From: Pseudomonadota bacterium
Lineage (GTDB): Bacteria; Pseudomonadota; Alphaproteobacteria; Rhizobiales; Devosiaceae
Assembly: GCA_023393475.1 (NCBI GenBank)
Contig: JAEWLC010000032.1
Coordinates: 1 to 51,968 of the forward strand
Direction: 5' to 3'
Length of the DNA: 51,968 bases
The notes beneath the pieces are model-generated. The model did not search any database, had not been told where the DNA came from, and saw only the letters and a program-made list of their open reading frames with translations. Of this stretch, positions 44,681-51,968 are shown piece by piece (the stretch's first letter is position 1; every line of letters begins with the position of its first letter). The position numbers and the translations under genes are program-made.

Positions 44681-45298
44681 CTAGCTGCCGAGCCGGCGCA
44701 ACACCTTCTCGATACGCGCCTTTTTCGCCGGGGCCGCAACTGTCGCCAGCCGTGCGTTGAGCAGGTCGCGCAACCCGTCGCGATGCGTCCCCTCGACCAC
44801 CGAGGCGGCAATTTCGGCATACATCGGGAACTGGTTCGGCGCGGCCCCCGCGACCCGCTCCAAAAGGGTTCCCTGCGCTTCGCCGTGCCCAGCCGCGACG
44901 AGCTTGGCGAGGATCTGCACCGCCTTGTCCTTGGCGATGACCGAGCCCTTGTCGGCGGCGGCGATGATCACCGGCAGGGACGCGCGGACAGTACCGGGCA
45001 CCACGTGCGTCACCGCCTCGATGGCCTGGAGCGCGCCCCAGACGTTGCGGTTGTTCTTCGATCCGAGCAGCGTGAGGAACGCCGCTACATGCGGCGCGAC
45101 CAGCTCGGGGCGACGCGCCCCGAGTTCGTACAGCACCTTGATCGCATCGTTGGCGACGGCAATCGGGCCGGACAGTGCGGTAACCAGCTCGGAGATCGCC
45201 GACGCATCCGGCTTCGATGCCAGTGCTTCGGCCAGTTCCACATTCGGCCGCTCGTCGTTGCGGCCGAGCGCCGATGCGAGCCGGCCGAGGATGCTCAC
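44681..45298 (-). CDS. Helical-repeat (HEAT/ARM-like) protein coupled to deoD
   Basis: This is a 205-aa, almost all-helical protein. Repeating helix pairs about 35-40 residues long (for example ISELVTALSGPIAVANDAIK and ELVAPHVAAFLTLLGSKNNR) suggest a HEAT/ARM-type solenoid. The GTG at 45298 overlaps the deoD stop as GTGA, so translation is coupled. No enzyme motif is visible; a binding or scaffold role is possible. The longer open frame, running into deoD, is not needed. Confidence 0.75.
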   Translation of the reverse strand: MSILGRLASALGRNDERPNVELAEALASKPDASAISELVTALSGPIAVANDAIKVLYELGARRPELVAPHVAAFLTLLGSKNNRNVWGALQAIEAVTHVVPGTVRASLPVIIAAADKGSVIAKDKAVQILAKLVAAGHGEAQGTLLERVAGAAPNQFPMYAEIAASVVEGTHRDGLRDLLNARLATVAAPAKKARIEKVLRRLGS

Positions 45299-46008
45299 GC
45301 CCCGACGGCCGTATCCAGCGACAGGGTGATCATCTCCCTGAGCGAGCTCTGCCGGTCCTCGGCGCTGAGTTCGGCATGCGTGATCAGGCAATCGGTCATG
45401 GTGCAGATGGCGAGGGCTTTCACGCCGAAGCGCGCCGCCAGCGTGTAGAGCGCCGCCGCCTCCATCTCGACCCCGAGGATGCCGTGCGCCGGCAGCCGGC
45501 CATAGCCGGCGAGGCCGGGCTCGATGTGGTAGAAAATGTCCGACGAGAGCATGTTGCCGACGTGGTAGCGCATCCCCGCCTTCTCGGCCCGCTCGACGCT
45601 GTCGCGCAAGAGGCCGAAATCGGCGATGGGCGCGAAATTGAACGGCGCGAATGCGTCCCGGACAATGGCGGAATCGGTTGTCGCGCCCTGCGCGATGATC
45701 AGGTCACGCACCTTCACGTTTGCGTTGAGGCCACCGCAGGTGCCGACGCGGATCAGGGTCTTCAGGCCGTAGACGTTGATCAGCTCGTGCACATAGATCG
45801 AGAGCGATGGCTGCCCCATGCCCGTCGCCTGCACCGACACGCGCTTGCCCTTCCAGGTGCCGGTATAGCCGAGGCAGTTGCGCACCGAGTTCACCAGCAC
45901 CGGGTTCTCGAAGAAATTCTCCGCGATCCACTTGGCGCGCAGCGGATCGCCGGGAAGGAGGACCGCTTCGGCGTAGTCGCCGGGCTTGGCGTGGTTGTGC
46001 GGGGTCAT
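45295..46008 (-). CDS. deoD: Purine nucleoside phosphorylase, DeoD type
   Basis: This is a 237-aa hexameric-type phosphorylase that splits purine (deoxy)ribonucleosides into base and sugar-1-phosphate. LLPGDPLRAK, RVGTCGGL, GVEMEAAALYTLA and MTDCLI are the family blocks for phosphate and nucleoside binding. GAGAGG lies six bases before the ATG. It is the first gene of a two-gene unit with the coupled helical-repeat gene and is divergent from argC. Confidence 0.95.
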   Translation of the reverse strand: MTPHNHAKPGDYAEAVLLPGDPLRAKWIAENFFENPVLVNSVRNCLGYTGTWKGKRVSVQATGMGQPSLSIYVHELINVYGLKTLIRVGTCGGLNANVKVRDLIIAQGATTDSAIVRDAFAPFNFAPIADFGLLRDSVERAEKAGMRYHVGNMLSSDIFYHIEPGLAGYGRLPAHGILGVEMEAAALYTLAARFGVKALAICTMTDCLITHAELSAEDRQSSLREMITLSLDTAVGA

Positions 46009-46112
46009 TTTTGCCTCTCGTGAGCGTGAATTCGCTTTCACCAAAGCCTTTGCACGTGACGGAGGCAACCCCTATATGTCCCGCGCATTCACCCCTTGGA
46101 TGGGAGCCTCAC

Positions 46113-47063
46113 ATGGTCGCAAAAATCTTCATCGACGGCGAAGCCGGTACCACGGGTCTGCAGATCCGCGAGCGCCTGGCCGGTCGCCGCGACCTCGAGG
46201 TTATTTCCATCGCCCACGACAAGCGCAAGGAACTCGAGGAGCGCAAGCGCCTCCTCAACCTCGCCGATGTCGCCATCCTCTGCCTGCCCGACGATGCAGC
46301 CAAGGAGAGCGTGTCGCTGATCGAGAACGACACCACGAAGGTCATCGACGCCTCGACCGCGCACCGCATCGCCGACGGTTGGGCCTATGGCTTTGCCGAA
46401 ATGGACAAGGCACAGTCGGCCGCCATCGCGAAGTCGAAGCGCGTCGGCAACCCCGGCTGCTGGCCGCAGGGTGCCATCGCTACGCTGCGCCCGCTGGTCG
46501 AAGCCGGCCTCGTGCCCGCCGATTTCCCGGTGACCGTGAACGGCATCTCCGGTTATTCCGGCGGCGGCCGTTCGATGATCGAGGACTATGAGGCAAAGGG
46601 CGAGGACGCCAACGAGTTCGCGCTCTACGGCCTCACCTTCAAGCACAAGCACCTGCCCGAGTTGCAGAAGTATGCCCGGCTGCTGCAGACGCCGCTCTTC
46701 CAGCCCGCCGTCGGCAATTTCCGCCAGGGCATGATCACCGCCGTGCCGCTGCAGCTCTGGACCCTCGACAAGGTGCCGACCGGTGCGGATATCCACGCCG
46801 CCATCGCCGACCACTTCGCCGCCATCAAGGGCGGTTTCGTCGAGGTTGCGCCGCTCGGCGACGTCGAGCGCACACCGGAACTCAACCCCGAGATCTACAA
46901 CGACACCAACACCATGCGCCTCCACGTCTTTGCCAATGACAGCAAGGCGCAGGCGCTGCTCGTCGCGGTCTACGACAATCTCGGCAAGGGCGCGTCCGGC
47001 GCCGCGGTGCAGAACCTCAACCTGATGCTCGGCGTCGACGCCGCAACCAGCCTCGCCGCCTGA
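46113..47063 (+). CDS. argC: N-acetyl-gamma-glutamyl-phosphate reductase, type 2
   Basis: This is a 316-aa enzyme of arginine synthesis that reduces N-acetylglutamyl phosphate to the semialdehyde with NADPH. The catalytic cysteine C116 is in VGNPGCWPQGA; FIDGEAGTTGLQI starts the nucleotide-binding fold. The short length and gapped middle are typical of the type 2 form common in alphaproteobacteria. Its stop codon directly abuts the stop of the convergent ABC ATPase gene. Confidence 0.95.
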   Translation: MVAKIFIDGEAGTTGLQIRERLAGRRDLEVISIAHDKRKELEERKRLLNLADVAILCLPDDAAKESVSLIENDTTKVIDASTAHRIADGWAYGFAEMDKAQSAAIAKSKRVGNPGCWPQGAIATLRPLVEAGLVPADFPVTVNGISGYSGGGRSMIEDYEAKGEDANEFALYGLTFKHKHLPELQKYARLLQTPLFQPAVGNFRQGMITAVPLQLWTLDKVPTGADIHAAIADHFAAIKGGFVEVAPLGDVERTPELNPEIYNDTNTMRLHVFANDSKAQALLVAVYDNLGKGASGAAVQNLNLMLGVDAATSLAA

Positions 47064-47819
47064 TCAGGCCTCTGCAGGTACCGGCGTGGGCTTCACGCCG
47101 GTCAGCGCGATATAGGCGTCGGTGAGGTTGTCAGCATCGGCTGCCGCCAGCAGTTCGGCCGGCGTGCCGATACGGATGATCTGGCCTGAAACGATCAGCG
47201 CGATCCGGTCGGCATGCTCGACTTCCTCGACGAGGTGCGTGGCCCAGAGGATCGAGGTCTGGTGCTGCGCGCGGACTTCGTGCACGTGCTTGACCAGGAG
47301 CTTCCGCGTCGTGGGATCGAGTCCCACCGAAGGCTCGTCCATCAGCAGGAGGTCCGGCGCATTGATCAGCGCCCGGACGATCTCGATGCGCCGCTGGTTG
47401 CCGCCCGACAGCGTGCGCACCGGCTTGTCCACGAGGTCGGTGACCTCGAACAGCGCGGCCGCCTCCGCGATCCGCGCGTCCAGCGCCTTGCCCGACAATC
47501 CGAACAGGTTGCCGTGGAACTTGAGGTTGGCCTTCACGGTCATGTCGAGATCAAGCGAGCGCGACTGGAACACGACACCCAGCCGGCCGAGAATCTCGGA
47601 TGCGTTCTGCCGGTAGTTCAGGCCGAACAGCTCGACCTCGCCGCCATCCGGCGCGAACAGCCCCGAGGCGATCTGGAACAGCGTCGACTTGCCCGCGCCA
47701 TTCGGCCCCAGCAACCCGACGATCTCGCCGCGCCCGATCTCGAGCGACACGCCCTTCAGCGCCTCGTTTTTCTTGTAGGACTTCCTGACGTCGCGAAGCG
47801 ACAGCACCGGGTCGGTCAT
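47064..47819 (-). CDS. ABC transporter ATPase of PQQ-dependent alcohol dehydrogenase systems
   Basis: This is a 251-aa ATPase with Walker A GPNGAGKST (38-46), signature LSGGNQRR, Walker B LLLMDEPSVGLDP and switch ATH. RLGVVFQSRSLDLDMTVKANLKFH and LWATHLVEEVEHADRI closely fit the ATPase subfamily encoded in PQQ-alcohol-dehydrogenase clusters, relatives of which (Ped/Lut) are tied to lanthanide supply. Its start overlaps the preceding ATPase gene as ATGA, so it is the last gene of a four-gene operon. It differs from the NitT-type ATPase beside it, so its own permease is probably elsewhere, perhaps beyond the window. Confidence 0.85.
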   Translation of the reverse strand: MTDPVLSLRDVRKSYKKNEALKGVSLEIGRGEIVGLLGPNGAGKSTLFQIASGLFAPDGGEVELFGLNYRQNASEILGRLGVVFQSRSLDLDMTVKANLKFHGNLFGLSGKALDARIAEAAALFEVTDLVDKPVRTLSGGNQRRIEIVRALINAPDLLLMDEPSVGLDPTTRKLLVKHVHEVRAQHQTSILWATHLVEEVEHADRIALIVSGQIIRIGTPAELLAAADADNLTDAYIALTGVKPTPVPAEA

Positions 47820-48547
47820 TGCGATACCTCTGCCGAAGCGCCGGCAATCTGATGGGCGATCTGTTCGCGCTCGACGCGCGAGCGCTGTCCGGCAGGGCTG
47901 GTAAACCGGTAGTCGGCGACGATCTTCGCCGGCCGCCCCGAAAGCACCACGGCACGATCGGCCAGCGCCGCCGCGTCCTCCGGCAAGTGGGTAACGAGCA
48001 GCACCGTCGGTCGGTTCGTTTCGATCAGCGTCAGCAGCACCTGCTCCATCTCGATGACCAGCGTCCGGTCGAGCGAGACGAAGGGTTCGTCGAGCAGCAG
48101 CAGTCGCGGATTGACCGAGAAGGCCCGCGCCAGCGCCACCCGGCGCTGCATGCCGCCACTGAGCTCATGCGGATAGTAGTGCTCGAACCCGGCGAGCCCG
48201 ACCCGCATCAGCATCGCCTGCGCCTCGGCCTCGCTCGTTTCAGGGCGGACGGCACGGATGTTGTCGAGCGCCGTCAGCCACGGCAGCAGCCGCGGATCCT
48301 GGAACACGAAGCCCGCCGGCGGGGCATCGGCGGCGAGAACGCCATCGACCAGAACCCGACCCGAAAAGAGCGTATCCACCCCGCCGATCATCCTGAGCAG
48401 CGTGGATTTCCCCACCCCGCTCGGTCCCACCAGCGCCACCACCGACGAGGGCTCGATCTCGAACTTGAAGCCTTCGAGCAGCGGCTCGGGCAGGAAGTCG
48501 AACTTCTTGCCGTCGACGTCGATCTCGAGACGCGGTCCGCCGCTCAT
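47816..48547 (-). CDS. NitT/TauT-type ABC importer ATPase
   Basis: This is a 243-aa ATPase from the ATG at 48547. It has Walker A GPSGVGKST, the Q-loop FQDPRLLPW typical of nitrate/sulfonate/taurine importers, signature ELSGGMQRR and Walker B LLLLDEPFVSLD. The ATG overlaps the permease stop as ATGA, and its own stop overlaps the next ATPase gene, so all are translationally coupled. It should power the permease encoded just upstream. Confidence 0.93.
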   Translation of the reverse strand: MSGGPRLEIDVDGKKFDFLPEPLLEGFKFEIEPSSVVALVGPSGVGKSTLLRMIGGVDTLFSGRVLVDGVLAADAPPAGFVFQDPRLLPWLTALDNIRAVRPETSEAEAQAMLMRVGLAGFEHYYPHELSGGMQRRVALARAFSVNPRLLLLDEPFVSLDRTLVIEMEQVLLTLIETNRPTVLLVTHLPEDAAALADRAVVLSGRPAKIVADYRFTSPAGQRSRVEREQIAHQIAGASAEVSQ

Positions 48548-49347
48548 GCCCGTACCTGCCGCCATTTCAGCACGCGCCGCTCGAGTGGCCTCAGGATGAG
48601 ATACTCGAACGCGAACACCACGAGGATGAAGGCGGTGGTGTAGGCGAGGATGCCGCGGATATCGAAGAACTGGAAGAACACCGAGATGCGGAAGCCGACG
48701 CCACCGTCCGAGCCCAGCACCTCGAACACCAGCACGATCTTCCAGATGAGGCTGAGGCCGGTGCGCGCCGCCGCGAGGACGAAGGGCATCAGCTGCGGCA
48801 GGAAGACCAGTCGCAACCGGCGGCTGAGCGGCATGCGGAAGGCACGGCCGAGATCGTCATAGGCGGGATCGAAACTGCGCACGCCCTCGCGGATGGTCGC
48901 GATGACGAGCGGCAGCTTGTTGAGCACCACGGCGAGGATCAGCGCGAACTCGGTGAGCCCCAGCCAGATGTAGAGAACAATGGCGATGACGATGGCGGGC
49001 ACGTTCAGCCCGACCACGACCCAGGTGGAGAACAGCCGGTCGAAGGTGCGCGAGCGGCCCATGCCCACGCCGATGATGGTCCCCAGCACCATCGCGACGA
49101 TGAACGCGATTATCGCGCGGCCCAGCGTCTTGCCGAGATCGGGCACCAGCTTGCCGTTGATGGCGAGGTCGACGACATGCAGGCCGACAGCCACCGGCGA
49201 GGGGAACAGGCGCGACGGGAACAGCATCGACAGCACCTGCCAGGCGCCAAGCAGCAGCAGCAGGCTGATCAGTTCGAGCGGAAGTTTCCGCCCGACCCTT
49301 GCCTGCTGCTCGTCGTCGGTGCCGGCTATGGACCGGCCTTCGCGCAC
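48544..49347 (-). CDS. NitT/TauT-type ABC importer permease
   Basis: This is a 267-aa inner-membrane protein with about six hydrophobic segments (from about residue 22 to 255). The BPD_transp_1 coupling region is visible around EGVRSFDPAYDDLGRAFRMP. The family contains TauC and SsuC. The start is taken as the GTG at 49347, eight bases after the binding-protein stop; the ribosome site is weak, so coupled translation is likely. Substrate is unknown but probably the same as that of the adjacent binding protein. Confidence 0.92.
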   Translation of the reverse strand: MREGRSIAGTDDEQQARVGRKLPLELISLLLLLGAWQVLSMLFPSRLFPSPVAVGLHVVDLAINGKLVPDLGKTLGRAIIAFIVAMVLGTIIGVGMGRSRTFDRLFSTWVVVGLNVPAIVIAIVLYIWLGLTEFALILAVVLNKLPLVIATIREGVRSFDPAYDDLGRAFRMPLSRRLRLVFLPQLMPFVLAAARTGLSLIWKIVLVFEVLGSDGGVGFRISVFFQFFDIRGILAYTTAFILVVFAFEYLILRPLERRVLKWRQVRA

Positions 49348-49355
49348 GTCGGCTG

Positions 49356-50351
49356 CTATTTGCGGTAGCCCTTGTAGAACGTACCGTTCTCAAGCTCGGT
49401 CGTATCACCAACCACGTCCTTGCCGCCATACTTGGCCATCAGTTCGAACGCCTGCTCGGCCGGCTTCATGGCCGAGGACGCGTACTTGCTGACGATACCG
49501 GCGCGATAGTCCTCGCGCAGCTGGGCGAACAGCGCGTCGTCGTCGCCGACATTCATGACGTCACGAATCTGGTCCCACACGGCATCGTCGGCAAGCAGAG
49601 CGGCCTTGGTCTCGAAGCTGGCATCGAGGAAGGCCTTGATCTCGGCCTTCTTTTCACGCGCCACATCGTCGAAGAAGGTCCAGCCAAGCAGCGGCGGCGT
49701 CTCGCTGACCCCGAGGTCGGCAAGCATCGCAGCGACCGAGACCAGCTCCGTCTTGCCGGCAAGCTTGGCGCGCGAGTTCCAGTTCCAGAGGTTAAGTGCA
49801 GCCTGTGCCTGGCCACCGGTTATCAGCTCATTGACCAGCGGCGGGGCGCCGAACTTGGCGCTCGCGTCTTCGGTGAGGTTGCCGCCGGTCAGTTTGTTGT
49901 ATTCGGCCGCGAGGATCACGTAGCTCTTGTCGACCGGACTGCCGGAGACGGCGAGGGTCTTGCCCTTGAGGTCGGCGACGGACGCGATGCCGGCTGCGGG
50001 ATCGACGACGAGGCCGCCAACGGTCAGCGAGTGCGGCACCATGGTGACCATGTTGCCCCCGTGCCGCTGCAGCGACACCCAGACGAAATCGCTGAGGATG
50101 ATTTCGACTTCCTTGGCCTGCAGCGCGATCTGGCCAGCCTTGCTGTCGGCGACGTCGCGGATGTCGAGCTCGAGGCCGTGCTTCTTGTCGATGCCGAGCG
50201 CCTGCATCGCTGCAAGCTCCCACTTCACCGTGCCGGTCGCCTGCACGCCGAGGCTGACCTTCTTCATTTCCTGGTTGTGCGCAAAAGCGCCGGCGACGGA
50301 CGCCAGTGCGAGGGTCATGCCCACGAGCGCGATACGAATGAACTTACGCAT
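49356..50351 (-). CDS. NitT/TauT-type ABC substrate-binding protein
   Basis: This is a 331-aa periplasmic protein with a Sec signal peptide (residues 1 to about 24, ending AGAFA). It has the NMT1/TauA-like fold: VSLGVQATGTVKWELAAMQALGI, then EVEIILSDFVWVSLQR and LKGKTLAVSGSPVDKSY. GGGGAGG before the ATG is a strong ribosome site. It is the first gene of the operon. The ligand is unknown; members of this fold bind sulfonates, nitrate, pyrimidines, or in methylotroph loci possibly metal-related ligands. The divergent 169-bp region to the next gene should hold both promoters. Confidence 0.93.
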   Translation of the reverse strand: MRKFIRIALVGMTLALASVAGAFAHNQEMKKVSLGVQATGTVKWELAAMQALGIDKKHGLELDIRDVADSKAGQIALQAKEVEIILSDFVWVSLQRHGGNMVTMVPHSLTVGGLVVDPAAGIASVADLKGKTLAVSGSPVDKSYVILAAEYNKLTGGNLTEDASAKFGAPPLVNELITGGQAQAALNLWNWNSRAKLAGKTELVSVAAMLADLGVSETPPLLGWTFFDDVAREKKAEIKAFLDASFETKAALLADDAVWDQIRDVMNVGDDDALFAQLREDYRAGIVSKYASSAMKPAEQAFELMAKYGGKDVVGDTTELENGTFYKGYRK

Positions 50352-50520
50352 TGTTCCTCCCCAGGAACGCTGGATTTCTGCCGAGTTCGAGCGCTAGCAC
50401 CCGCTCTCATTGGGCTTGGCTATATCATGTATTGCAGGGCGCCAATTGCCGGCTTTCCTGTGCGTATCCCATTGTCGTTTCAGATGAAGTCCATCGGAAC
50501 TACCTATGGGGGATACCTGT
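50352..50520. promoter_or_regulatory. Divergent promoter region of the terminal transport module
   Basis: This 169-bp gap separates the binding-protein operon (minus) from the cupredoxin-like gene (plus). It has an AT-richer core (GCTATATCATGTAT near 50420) and a short GAGCG/CGCTC inverted pair near 50390. No gene is visible. Shared control of the two operons is likely from layout, but I cannot name a regulator. Confidence 0.5.
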
Positions 50521-50937
50521 ATGAATAAGCTTGCTCTCGCCGCCGTGGCCGCACTGGCGCTGACCGCCGGAACTGCCCACGCCGAAGGCAATCTCGCGGC
50601 GAACGGCACCGACCTGACGCTCGAGATCAATACCGTTGACCTGAAGTTCTCGCAGGACGTCTGGGAACTCGAGACCGGCAAGTACTACAAGTTCGACATC
50701 ACGTCGGACGGTAACGAGGAGATCTCGGTGGTTGCCCCCGAACTGTTCCGCAACTCCTGGATCAACCAGGTCGTCGTGAACGACCTCGAGGTGAAGAGCT
50801 ACGGCCTCTACTCGGTCGAGTTCGACGATGCCGGCACCTTCAACATCACCTTCGTGCCGATCCGTCCCGGCGAGTACGACATCTACGTCCCGGGCTACGA
50901 GAACCGCGGTCTCAAGGGCAAGTTCATCGTAAAATGA
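50521..50937 (+). CDS. Exported cupredoxin-like protein without copper ligands
   Basis: This is a 138-aa secreted protein. The signal peptide ends at about residue 22 (GTAHA), leaving a mature beta-rich domain whose layout (LEINTVDLKFSQDVWELETGKYYKF, later GTFNITFVPIRPGEYDIYVPG) resembles cupredoxins in PQQ-dehydrogenase loci. The mature part has no His, Cys or Met, so it cannot form a type 1 copper site. It is instead rich in Asp and Glu. GGGGGA lies 7 bases before the ATG at 50521. Its stop overlaps the beta-propeller start as ATGA. It may act as a periplasmic binding or docking protein for the same system. Confidence 0.75.
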   Translation: MNKLALAAVAALALTAGTAHAEGNLAANGTDLTLEINTVDLKFSQDVWELETGKYYKFDITSDGNEEISVVAPELFRNSWINQVVVNDLEVKSYGLYSVEFDDAGTFNITFVPIRPGEYDIYVPGYENRGLKGKFIVK

Positions 50938-51923
50938 TCGACCGGCGCACATTCATCGGGGCGGGCGCTGCACTTGTTGCGACCGCCGTCGCCATGCCCG
51001 CCGCCCGTGCCAAGGGCACCGGCATGATCTTCGTCTCGACCGAAAAGGGCAACGAGGTGGTGGTCTTCGACCAGGCCCTCACCCTTGTGAAGCGCATCGC
51101 GACCTCGCGCCGCCCGCGCGACATGCACTTCAACGCCGCCAAGGACATGCTCTATGTCGCCTGCGGCGATGACGACGCGATCGACGTGATCGATGTCGCC
51201 AAGCTGGAAGTCGTCGACTCGATCCCCACCGGGCCGAGCCCGGAAGTCTTCGCCTTCTCGCCTGACGAGAAGATCATCTACGTGTCGAACGAAGAGGACT
51301 CGCGCCTCGAAGCCATCGACATGGAGACCCGCGTCTCCATCCAGGACATCCCGACCGGCGCCGAGCCGGAGGGCGTGCTGGTGATGCCGGACGGCAAGAC
51401 TGTCTACGTCACGTCGGAAGTCGCCGACATGGTGCACGTGGTCGATACTGCCACCGGCGCCGTCACCAAGAACATCCTGGTCGGCACCCGCCCGCGCCGC
51501 TTCATCCTGACGCCCGATGGCTCGGAACTCTGGGTCAGCTGCGAGCTCTCCTCGGAGATCTACATCATCGATACCGCCACCAACGAGATCAAGGGCGAGA
51601 GCCTGATCTACGTGCCGGATGGCTTCCGCGAGGAAGACGTGACCCCGGTCGGCATGGCGGTGACCAAGGATGGCTCCAAGGTCCTGATCAGCCTCGGCCG
51701 CGCCAACCACGTGGTGATCATCGACGCGAAGTCGCACGACGTCCTCAGCTATGTGCTGGTCGGCAAGCGCGCCTGGTCGGTGGATCTGTCGAGCGACGAG
51801 ACCAAGGCCTATGTCGCCAATGGCTTGTCGGACGACATCACCGTCATCGACATGGCGTCGATGAAGGCAACCGTCTCCGTTCCCGTCGGCCGCGTGCCGC
51901 ACTCGGTGGTGATCGATGACTAA
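50934..51923 (+). CDS. Tat-exported YVTN beta-propeller protein of PQQ-linked systems
   Basis: This is a 329-aa protein with a twin-arginine signal (DRRTFIGAGAAL) and about seven YVTN-like blades, for example KIIYVSNEEDSRLEAID, KTVYVTSEVADMVHVVD and KAYVANGLSDDITVID. It fits the beta-propeller family found in PQQ-dependent catabolism clusters. Tat export implies it folds, perhaps with a cofactor or metal, before export. It is coupled to the cupredoxin-like gene (ATGA) and overlaps the next gene by 8 bases, so these form one operon running out of the window. Confidence 0.88.
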   Translation: MIDRRTFIGAGAALVATAVAMPAARAKGTGMIFVSTEKGNEVVVFDQALTLVKRIATSRRPRDMHFNAAKDMLYVACGDDDAIDVIDVAKLEVVDSIPTGPSPEVFAFSPDEKIIYVSNEEDSRLEAIDMETRVSIQDIPTGAEPEGVLVMPDGKTVYVTSEVADMVHVVDTATGAVTKNILVGTRPRRFILTPDGSELWVSCELSSEIYIIDTATNEIKGESLIYVPDGFREEDVTPVGMAVTKDGSKVLISLGRANHVVIIDAKSHDVLSYVLVGKRAWSVDLSSDETKAYVANGLSDDITVIDMASMKATVSVPVGRVPHSVVIDD

Positions 51924-51968
51924 AGGATTCCTTGGGCTCCTCCCCCTGGCGGCGTCGCTGCTCCTGAG
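51916..51968 (+). CDS. Partial gene: N-terminus of an exported protein
   Basis: An ATG at 51916, inside the end of the beta-propeller gene, opens 17 codons before the window ends. The product MTKGFLGLLPLAASLLL looks like the start of a Sec signal peptide. By position it could be the periplasmic binding protein or a cytochrome of the PQQ-linked system; the sequence is too short to decide. Confidence 0.6.
   Translation, partial: MTKGFLGLLPLAASLLL

Noticed and set aside
1..51968. CRISPR arrays, insertion sequences, rRNA genes
   Set aside because: No regularly spaced repeats, transposase genes or rRNA-like stretches were seen anywhere in the window.

Overview
The window is a dense, GC-rich bacterial chromosome segment. 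Gene content and gene order point to an alphaproteobacterium of the Hyphomicrobiales, and a Devosia-like genus is a reasonable guess. The main evidence is a 1586-residue NAD-glutamate dehydrogenase, a hemC-hemD-Mic60-HemY run divergent from tsaD-gpsA, a DUF1674/htpX/rsmB/heparinase-like/purH run, and a type 2 argC. There is one tRNA, for Thr(CGT). I see no rRNA, CRISPR array, insertion sequence or clear prophage.

Layout. 1-11.8 kb is a mixed region of regulators and stress or metabolic genes: a FeeM/LuxI-fold acyltransferase, a GGDEF-EAL protein, PhhB, a zinc alcohol dehydrogenase, a Kef/YbaL-type antiporter, an Rrf2 regulator, an aminoglycoside-phosphotransferase-fold protein, a GntR/UTRA regulator and small envelope proteins. 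11.9-20.6 kb holds an acyl-CoA-synthetase-like ligase beside a SARP/BTAD regulator, then a 1-Cys peroxiredoxin, an SQR-like flavoprotein, a diguanylate cyclase and a SulP-STAS-cNMP transporter. 20.6-29.5 kb holds an amidase, tRNA-Thr, the heme/Mic60 operon and tsaD-gpsA-YciI-EVE. 29.0-42.5 kb is housekeeping: leuC, glutamate dehydrogenase, a palindromic repeat, purH, a heparinase-like gene, rsmB, htpX and DUF1674. 42.5-47.1 kb has a second membrane diguanylate cyclase flanked by two small paralogous genes, then deoD with a coupled helical-repeat gene, and argC.

The last 5 kb is the most specialised part. A minus-strand operon encodes a NitT/TauT-like ABC importer (binding protein, permease, ATPase) plus a second ATPase of the type found in PQQ-dependent alcohol dehydrogenase clusters. 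Divergent from it are a small secreted cupredoxin-like protein with no copper ligands, a Tat-exported YVTN beta-propeller, and the first codons of another exported protein. By family and context this resembles the edge of a PQQ-alcohol-dehydrogenase or lanthanide-handling locus that continues beyond the window.

No wholly new system is proven here. The best candidates for follow-up are this terminal module with its ligand-free, acidic cupredoxin-like protein, a hairpin that would cover the start site of a diguanylate cyclase, a SulP gene with no ordinary start codon in its proper place, and a SARP regulator paired with an orphan adenylating ligase.
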